Shown here in pieces: positions 56,623 through 64,000 of a stretch of DNA of 64,000 nt (its first letter is position 1; each line of letters opens with the position of its first letter). The notes under the pieces were generated by a model, which was not told the DNA's origin, ran no database searches, and saw nothing but the letters and a program-made list of their open reading frames with translations. Position numbers and translations under genes: made by a program. Source of the stretch: Porodaedalea pini (taxonomy: Eukaryota > Basidiomycota > Agaricomycetes > Hymenochaetales > Hymenochaetaceae); contig NBAY01000008.1 in NCBI GenBank assembly GCA_002794775.1, positions 62,001-126,000 on the forward strand, read 5' to 3'.

Positions 56623-59600
56623 ATGGCAACACCGAAAACGAATCGTCGTATATCTATTCCACAGAGGAGTAATTTCGAAGACTCAGCGCTGTATAGCGAC
56701 AATAGCACGCCTGCCTCAGAGGGTGGTGCGACTCCGACGCGTCCACGCAGGTCCTTCGCGTCCCGCTTACACCGCGCAAGCCGTGGCTCGCTCTGGAGAA
56801 ACTTGCCTGAAGAAGAAATAACATCACCATCTATAATGGAGAGACCACCTATTCCGAGCGCGCTGGGTCCGTCTGGAGAGACAACCAGCTCCCCTTTACC
56901 TATCTTACCCATGATCGTGCTATCTATCGTAAGTGTCGGAGTTTTTGGAGATTAATGACGGCTGCTGACGGACTTCTTCAGGTCATGTTAGGAGAGTTTC
57001 TGACAGCCAATGTGGCTACTCCGTTTCTGTTGTTCATGGTTGAAGGTAGGTCGCGATTTTCGTCTTCCGTTCGGACTGCGTTAAGAATGCACAGGCTTCG
57101 GGGTCTTCCAGGATGAAGCGGATGTTGGATACTGGACGGGAATACTTGGTATGACACAGTCAAATGCACGATATGCGAAGAGATCTAATATGAATCGCAG
57201 TCTCATGTTTCTTCATAACCCAGTTCTTGACATCATTACTTTGGGTCGGCTCTTCCCCCTATTCATGCCTTGGCGCATCTTATATTCAATCCTTTTCAGG
57301 CTACTGCAGCAGAGAAGCATGGACCTCGTGCCGTGCTTTTCGTATCCCTGCTGGGAAGTTCTTTGACCTGTTTTGCTTTTGGTACCTCGACGTCTCTGTC
57401 TCAAGCTATGTCTATACGTCTTCTACAAGGTGTATTTGCCGGCGCTATTGGCGTTGGACGAGGGAACATAGCAACTATCACTGACCCTAGTAACGAAGGT
57501 CGTGCGTACGCTATACTCGGGTGAGTGGACTATATTTTCAGAGTGAAACCAAACAATGACATTGAGACAGGTTTGCCTGGGGTTTCGGAGGTGTGGCAGG
57601 TGCCATTGTAGGCGGAAGCTGTAAGCTTACAGAAGTGTATGCATGTTATAACTATCATCTAACATATTTTTATTTGGAAGTTGAGAGCCCAGCGAAGAAG
57701 TGGCCAGGCGTGTTTGCAAAAGTCCCTTTATTCGTCAATTATCCCTATCTTCTGCCCACAACTATCGCGGCATCGATAACGCTTATTGGTAGGCCAAAAT
57801 GTAGACTCACAGGAAGCGTCTAATTCTTCTCTTAGGCGCAGTGCTAACTCTTTTCCTTGCTCCCGATGGTGGCCCCCGCGAAGGCGCTATTCGCCTTCCT
57901 CCGGAAAAGATTTCGTCAAACGAAACCATTCCGGAGGAGCCCACTACTCCAGTGGAGGGGCCTATAAGTGTAGTCAATTCACTGAAGCAACGATTGTCGA
58001 ATAGGGTGTCCGGTTACTTCGCCAAGCGCGTGCATGATGCGCAAGAAGCTTCATCGCCATCCAGATCCGGTGGTACCCCTCCCGTGCCACTATCATCGTC
58101 CGTGAGGCAGAATAACGACAACCGTTTCCGAGCGCAGTCGCGGACTTCTCGTACAGATGGCTCTGCGTACGGCTACGGCACTGGCTATAGGAACAGACTT
58201 GCAAGCAGCATGAGCCAGGGTTTAGCGGGCCGTCGTGGCAGCCTAGCAAGTACAATTGCTCGTCGGCGTCAAAGTAATGCGCACGGTGCGGATGTCACAG
58301 GTGCAGAGCAAGGAAACGAGGGCGGAGAACTTAATTTCGCTCAGCGCTTGCTGATGGCCAACGAATTCGCTGTGACAAATATTGCCGATCTCTGGGTTGC
58401 TGCCGCTATTAACGCTGACAACGAAGATGTATTTCTTTCCGATTCTGAGCTCAATGATGAAGATGAAGATCCATTCCAAGACGACGAGGACGAGGACTTG
58501 CAATCCCCAGTCCGTGCTGGCCGTTCCTCTTTGGCTGCGCCTGCTCCACTGATGGTAGGCGCTCCTTCCCCGACTCGAACCGGCAGAACATCAACTTCGA
58601 CGATCCATCGACCTTCCAATACAGGCGTACCTCGTCTCGGTTCTCCTCGGCGTCCGCATCATCGCCCATCCGTAGGTCAGGTCATTGGCACATCAACGGA
58701 CGCGCCAAGACGGGTATCAACTTCGGTACCCGCAATCTTTTCTCATACAGGTGTACGCACACCTTCAGCGCAGGAGTCTCCACCCGCGCAAGCTTTGCTT
58801 CCTCGTGAGTCGAGCGACGTGGAAGCAGGTCTCGGGGACGGACTCGCGCCGATTATGGAGAATCAACGTCAGTCAGTATTTGTGCGCCGCGAGCAGCAAA
58901 CCACGGATGAGCCACTATTAGACGCGGTATCGGAGAAGCAACCATCTGTACTTTCTCAACTGCCGGTTATGATCATATTTCAGTAAGTGGCGACAGCTTG
59001 CCTGGCAGCGATGAGACCTCACTGCGCTCTTGACTTGCTGTGTAATTTTTAGATATGGCTTACTCGCACTTCATACGACTACCCACGATCAGGTTTTTCT
59101 TTCATACTTAGTGTCGTAAGTAATACATTTTTCGCGTTCCATATTCTCGATCTGTCCTCTCAGTAACGCCATGCTTCCAGGAAATACCCTGCTGGTGGTC
59201 TCAACCTGAATGCGGGCCACTTCGCTCAACTCAGTGAATGGTTTAATCATACTATTACGACTACTCATTCTTAGGGTTTTTCTTTTTCAGTCGCTCTCAT
59301 GAGTCTCGCATCTATTGCCTATCAGTTCTATCTCTATCCGTACGTTGTCATATGCTGTCTCCGATATTTACTGAGTTATATTACCTTTCTAGAAACATGG
59401 GGTTTGTGCTACAACCATTCAGTATATGAAAGGACTAAGAACTGAAAGCTTGTTTAGTCCGCCACGTGGTCGCTTCTCCCATCTTGCGATGTTCCGAATT
59501 GGATCGCTTCTTTACATACCAGCATATCTCTCAGTGATACTTTATCGACCATTGGCAAATGCTGAAGACGATGGCAACCTGTTCCTTATGGCGGGCAAGT

Positions 59601-60095
59601 TCTCTAATAAAATTACATGGTCTTGTATATTGACGGAGATTGTGCCTTGCTTCCAGCCTTGGTGCTCAGCACGTGCGTTTAAAAGCTAACTTGTAGAAAG
59701 AGGGAAAGCTAATGCGTCTTGACTGTGCAGTGCATTGCGTTATGCTGGAATGACTTTCACATACACCGCGGTAGCAATACTGCTGAACTATAGTAGGTGG
59801 CTCTTTCATGTTTATTTTCCGTAAGCTGAACTGTCTGCCAGTGTCACCGCCGCATATTTTAGGCTATGCGAATGGAGTTGCACAAAGTATTGTTAGCTTT
59901 GCTCGTTTTGTAGGCCCCGTTCTCGGTGGATATGTAAGATCCTTCCTATCTTATTGAGGTTCACATCGTTGACCCGTGCCGTTGTAGTTGTGGTCCGTTA
60001 GTGTCGACGGAGATCCTTCAGGCTACCCTTTCGGGTTCATCGTCTGTGCCGGCGTGACTGCGGTTGCTGTTTCGCTCAGTTTCTTCATTCGTTAG
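56623..60095 (+). CDS. major facilitator superfamily transporter with long central loop
   Basis: The gene has many short exons. The N-terminal ~90 residues are a Ser/Pro-rich cytoplasmic segment. The first transmembrane half lies in 56900-57840, with VMLGEFLTANVATPFLLFMV and the MFS signature region GLADVHGTRAV / RLLQGVFAGAIGVGRGNIAT. A ~370-residue hydrophilic loop with an acidic patch (SELNDEDEDPFQDDEDED) fills 57841-58986. The second half runs to 60095, ending FIVCAGVTAVAVSLSFFIR. The overall form resembles fungal YCR023C-like and plant ZIFL proteins, which are proton-coupled exporters or importers. The substrate is unknown. Exon edges in the C half are approximate. Confidence 0.8.
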
Positions 60096-60465
60096 GTCTG
60101 CACAACATCCACATTCTCTCGTATCCTTGCCTCGGCATTTCATATACACGCACAGTTCTAGACTGCCATCCCAAGATATCACGGTGCATGTCTATAGGTG
60201 GTAAACGGACAAACATACCCTGCATCCAGACTTATCCAGATCAACAATACAATACTGCATTATTTCTACTTTGCTTGCAATAACTTGTTTCCTTTCTCTT
60301 ATATGCTTGTTTGCAATGAGTTCGTTGTTTTCTCTGGATCTACATGAGTTGCGCGGAATGCCGCGTGATCGACGTTTACACCGAAACCTTGCTTTTTGCT
60401 CCGTCATCGCGACGGCGAAGCATTACTCCGTCAAATTTGAGCTTGAGCCGCCTGCTTGTCTTGTA
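60096..60465. other. intergenic, CNS1 upstream region
   Basis: A 370-bp stretch between two plus-strand genes. No clear coding region was seen. I looked for a heat-shock element like that of STI1 and found none. Confidence 0.4.
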
Positions 60466-61707
60466 ATGGCCTTGCCGCAACCAGCTTCTTATGAAGCGAA
60501 GCTGAAGGAGCTAGACTCCGTAGCGTTGTTTATGCGCTCACTTCCAGGGCCTGACGAAAATGTTGACGATGCCGCTATCAACGCGCTGCAGAGTTTAGCA
60601 CACGAAGGGACGCCGGACGGTGGGTAAGATTGCTCTTCGACCGATTGCCACCGTCCAACACTGACTTACATCGTAGAGATCGCGCAAAACTTCAAGGAAC
60701 AAGGCAACGAATATTATAGGGGGAAACGTTACAGGGATGCGCTTGGTTTCTACAGCCAGGGAATTGATGCGAAACCGGATGATTCTAAACTCATGGAGGC
60801 GCTGCTTTGCAACAGAGCCGCCTGCAATCTCGAGCTTCGTGCGTAGCTGCAGCTTCAACGTGTCCGGCTATACTTCATGATCCATCACTTTAGAGAACTA
60901 CGGTTCAGTTCTTCGTGACTGCGGGAAGGCAATCTCGATGGACTCGAAATGCTCGAAGGCATATTATCGATCTGCGCAAGCTTTGATATCTCTTGAGCGA
61001 ATAGATGATGCTCTCGACGCTTGCCAGCGATGCTTGAGTTTCGACCCCGACAATTCCGGCGTAAAGGCGCTTCATGACCGAATACTCAAGGCAAAAACTG
61101 TCAAAGAAGAGAAGGAACGGACACGATTGGAGCAACTAAAGAAGGAAGCGGCAGAAAGAAGACGGTTACGAAGGGCTTTCGAGGTGCGTAGTATATTTCA
61201 ATTTACGAAGTAGAAGATCGACGCGAGGATAAATCTTAGGAGCGTGTCTTAATCGACGTACCGCAACCTTTGGGCTCGTCTGACAGCAACTACAAACCAT
61301 ATTTCGAAGACGAAAGTACATCCGCATCGCTCATTTTCCCTTCGTTCTTCTTGTATCCTCAGCATGCGCAGTCCGACATAGTGCCGAATTTCCATGAGGA
61401 TACAACGTTCGGGGACCAGCTTTCCAGCATGTTCCCTCCAAACGCATCGGCTCCAGATTGGGACTCAAAGCATGAATACGTATTTGGCAAGCTCGCCGTG
61501 TACGCCATCACTCATACAAAGAGGCTCTTGAAAGTCGGCATGAAAATGACGCTTCGTGATTTGTGCAATGCTGCCAAATTAAAAGATGGAAAACCTGACG
61601 GATTGGAAGTTCGCGAAGGGTACCTGAGTTTCGTTGTAGTACCAAAGGGCTCAGTAGAGCAGGACTGGGTGAAGGAGTTTAAAAGCGGTCGAGATCGTAG
61701 TGTCTAA
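60466..61707 (+). CDS. CNS1: TPR co-chaperone CNS1 (TTC4)
   Basis: Exon 1 is 60466-60619, joined to 60677 and further short exons. The TPR domain spans residues ~55-170: IAQNFKEQGNEYYRGKRYRD, NRAACNLELQNYGSVLRDC, and SKAYYRSAQALISLERIDDA, the last holding carboxylate-clamp type Lys/Arg positions. A charged helix follows (KEEKERTRLEQLKKEAAERR), then the C-terminal wheel-like domain with PSFFLYPQHAQSDIVPNFHE, FGDQLSSMFP, APDWDSKHEY and RVGMKMTL-like blocks. CNS1 is an essential Hsp90 co-chaperone in yeast, tied to translation elongation factor 2 folding. The start at 60466 (MALPQPASYEAKLKELDS) suits the family. Exon edges after 60840 are approximate. Confidence 0.88.
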
Positions 61708-62089
61708 GTAAGCAATTTTGACGAAGTCACCGCAAACAGATGTATTCATTCAGTTGTAACCATGTCTACATTTCCTTGGATATATGGTGTCAGAAACAAT
61801 TACCCTCGAAGGCTAATGGTATCTGCCGTGAAGTCACCCTCCCCCGGTCGTGTGATTGCATGCGGGGTCTATCACAATCGTCGTCAGCGACTTCGGAAGA
61901 TCTCTAAATTGGACGACACCGAAACCTCAAGTACATCTGTGGTTTTTTTAAATCTCGAGCTCCGCTATGCCCTACCCCTTTCTCGTTCTCTTTGACCCAA
62001 CAAGTCTTCATTCTTGACTGCGCTAGTCTACTAGGGTGCTGGTCCTCACCCGTTTGTTTGTTTTTGTCTACAAACTTTTTTCTCTGCGC
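61708..62089. other. intergenic, no gene seen
   Basis: A 382-bp stretch between CNS1 and the seven-helix protein gene. Nothing coding or repetitive was recognised. A TTTGTTTGTTTTTGTC tract lies near 62055-62070. Confidence 0.4.
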
Positions 62090-63777
62090 ATGGAAGGAAC
62101 CGCCTCCCATCTATTAGAAGCAGGTATGTCACAGCCCAGTTAGCTATTCTGGCTCTTATAATCTAAGCGCCTCACGTCAAAAGCAGTCAATGATACTTCT
62201 GATGGGGCACAAGTCGTGGCGGCAAATCCAGCCACACGCATTGCCTGGCTTGCACTGAATATCTGGCCCTCTCATCTCGGTCTGCCACTTCTAATCGCTA
62301 CGATTCTTTTGGCAAAGAATATTCGGCGACATGCCACTTTCATCAATCTTTGCGTTACTTGGATGATTGTTGGAATGTCATCTTCATTGCTGTGCGTCTT
62401 ACTATTGAGCTAAATACTGCCCTTCCGTTGTTTGTTTATTGCTAATAAATCTTATCTGCTATAGCTTGTATGCAGGCTTCCAAACTGGCCCAGAGCCCCC
62501 AAGAATGCTATGTCTCGCACAAGCTTCCCTTCTTTACGGTCAACCCGGCTTGTGCGTCGCTTTCTGAATTAATACAGAACTAATGCATTGATATGACGAA
62601 CCAACCAAGGACGTCGGTGTCGGCTTTTGCACTCGTTTTTCAGGTATTCTACGTGATACGAGCCGCTTTTCACGAAAAGGACCCGGAGTATTATGGAACA
62701 CTGAGGAAATGGGCTGTTCGTGCTTGTCGACAGTCCACTAAATACATCTGCTAACTGATGTGTTGTATTTAGCTTCTCTTAGCGCCGTACATGGCGTTCT
62801 TGACATTCGCGGCATGGACGGCTTATGTTTGTGTTGAACTCCGTCGTTAACATTGTTACTGACATTGAAATAGGTCGGATATAAAGACCCTGGCCTCGTG
62901 ACCCGGGAGAGAAGATTTTTTTATTGCTCCGTTAAACATTCAATACTGTGGGATTGGTTTTTGACCTTCATCATTCATAATGATAAAGCCAGCATTTTTA
63001 TGTAGGACGAACTCGATAACGGCCTTTTCCCTCGGCGTTTTAACGGTCACAGTATGTCTTGAGCGTAAGTTTGGTCCTTTTTGATACCTGCCAATCGATT
63101 TTAACGTTTGGACAAGTGTGGATCTCGTATACTATTTTTTCGCATTGGCGTGTGATGCGCGCCAATGATTTGGGCGCAAGAACTGGCACGGACCTGAATC
63201 TCATTTTCCGAACTACAGCATTCGGTTTCTGGATCTTCTTGGGAATGAGGTTAGGAAGTCATCAAACGGGTTTGACCATGACGCTCACTAAACACCTTCC
63301 CTACAAGCTTGAGTGCACTGTCAATAAAGGCCCCACAAAGTCCAGTCCCAGATATGGCTCTAGCCACGAGTGAGTGGTTGTATCTATATCCTGATAGAGA
63401 TCTCGTATGGACCTCATAGTTTACGATTTCCTTCAGTGGGAAGTGCAGTCGTACTCGTATTCGGCACTCAGCGCGATGTTTTACGCGCTTGGATGTTTTG
63501 GCGCCGAGACCAAGATGAGCAGCGGGGAGACCATCGACCTAGAGCCTTGTCTGTGGATAGAGTCGAGTCTCCTTCGTCGGACCACTCGATGAAGCGGATC
63601 ATGGACTCGCCACCATGGAACGGGAAGCTTGAATCGCCGCTGCGACTCGAACAGCAGCAAGAGCTACGAGCACCTCATCATGATCTCAAAATCAAGAACT
63701 CATTGACGACTCGCGATATCTCGCAGCCAGTACTGCGTGATGACTTAACTTTCCCAGTTTTCGGACAAGCCATCTGA
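62090..63777 (+). CDS. orphan seven-helix membrane protein, GPCR-like
   Basis: The gene has many short exons. The first (62090-62123) encodes MEGTASHLLEA. Hydrophobic helices in order include LGLPLLIATILLA, FINLCVTWMIVGMSSSLLLY, SVSAFALVFQVFYVI, LLLAPYMAFLTFAAWTAYV, FSLGVLTVTVCLE, and FWIFLGM. The arrangement of an N-terminal extracellular stretch, helices and a basic tail after VFGTQRDVLRAWMFWRR fits a seven-helix receptor-like topology. I recognise similar proteins from mushrooms, where they form large families without known ligands. It is not a clear pheromone receptor (STE3) or opsin: no retinal Lys motif was seen. The ~80-residue tail is hydrophilic and Ser-rich. Exon edges between 62560 and 63420 are approximate. 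Confidence 0.72.
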
Positions 63778-64000
63778 CGTTGGCACTGGCAAGGTCGTGA
63801 CTAGTGATATTGGATCACAAAGCGTTATTGGATTTTGACAGCCTTTCCATCGTGACATTTCATAACGCCTTCTCTTGGATTGTTTCAGCCACTCTTTGCG
63901 CGTTTTATTTTTGTCACCATTTTACTGTAATATAGTTCGCGCTTTCTGTCGGGTGCCAAATGTAGTAGTATGATCTGCAAACCTTATGTCATTCCCACTT
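63778..64000. other. right edge, no gene seen
   Basis: This is the 3' flank of the seven-helix protein gene. No coding region or repeat was recognised before the window ends. Confidence 0.4.

Overview
This window is nuclear DNA of a basidiomycete fungus, most likely an agaricomycete. The genes are dense and lie on both strands. They are split by many short introns of about 50-65 nt, and the protein families (fungal F-box, Zn2Cys6 factor, lipin, STI1, CNS1, complex I accessory subunits) and transposon types fit that group. No tRNA, rRNA or CRISPR was seen. Gene models were built by hand from reading frames and GT-AG (occasionally GC-AG) junctions; where exon lengths are given, they close in frame.

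Left part (1-14.6 kb): a TB2/DP1/HVA22-family membrane protein with a long disordered tail (-), a four-finger C2H2 zinc-finger protein (-), an F-box protein (+), lipin / phosphatidate phosphatase PAH1 (+) and a USP36-like deubiquitinase (+).

Repeat island and nested transposons (14.6-33.8 kb): a decayed copy of the deubiquitinase 3' end flanks a foldback element with identical ~390-bp arms. Next is a GGTCC-rich hAT-type MITE with an 8-bp target duplication. After a mitochondrial-type PP2C phosphatase gene (-) comes a three-part nest. A full-length LINE (ORF1 plus endonuclease-RT-RNase H ORF2) is bounded by an 11-bp duplication. Its ORF1 is split by a Tf1/sushi-like chromodomain LTR retrotransposon (403-bp LTRs, CTGGA duplication, apparent self-priming site). 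Its ORF2 is split by an unclassified ~1.44-kb insertion rich in TTCGA dyads. The two LTRs differ only by CpG transitions, and every premature stop is a TGA reachable from CGA.

Right part (34-64 kb): a Ser-rich protein (+), a membrane-bound cytochrome b5-like (MAPR) protein (+), a small conserved protein (-), nucleoporin NUP120/NUP160 (+), a Zn2Cys6 transcription factor (-), the Hsp90 co-chaperone STI1 with a perfect heat-shock element (+), an aldo/keto reductase (-), a head-to-head pair of respiratory-chain subunits (MLRQ/NDUFA4-like and NDUFA12), an L-2-hydroxyglutarate dehydrogenase-like oxidoreductase (-), an MFS transporter (+), the Hsp90 co-chaperone CNS1/TTC4 (+) and an orphan seven-helix membrane protein (+).

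Mitochondrial and respiratory functions (PP2C, NDUFA4-like, NDUFA12, L2HGDH) and Hsp90 assembly (STI1, CNS1) recur, but there is no secondary-metabolite or defence cluster. Apparent lesions in host genes are one extra base in STI1 and a stop codon formed across an intron in PAH1. These may be real mutations or sequence errors.
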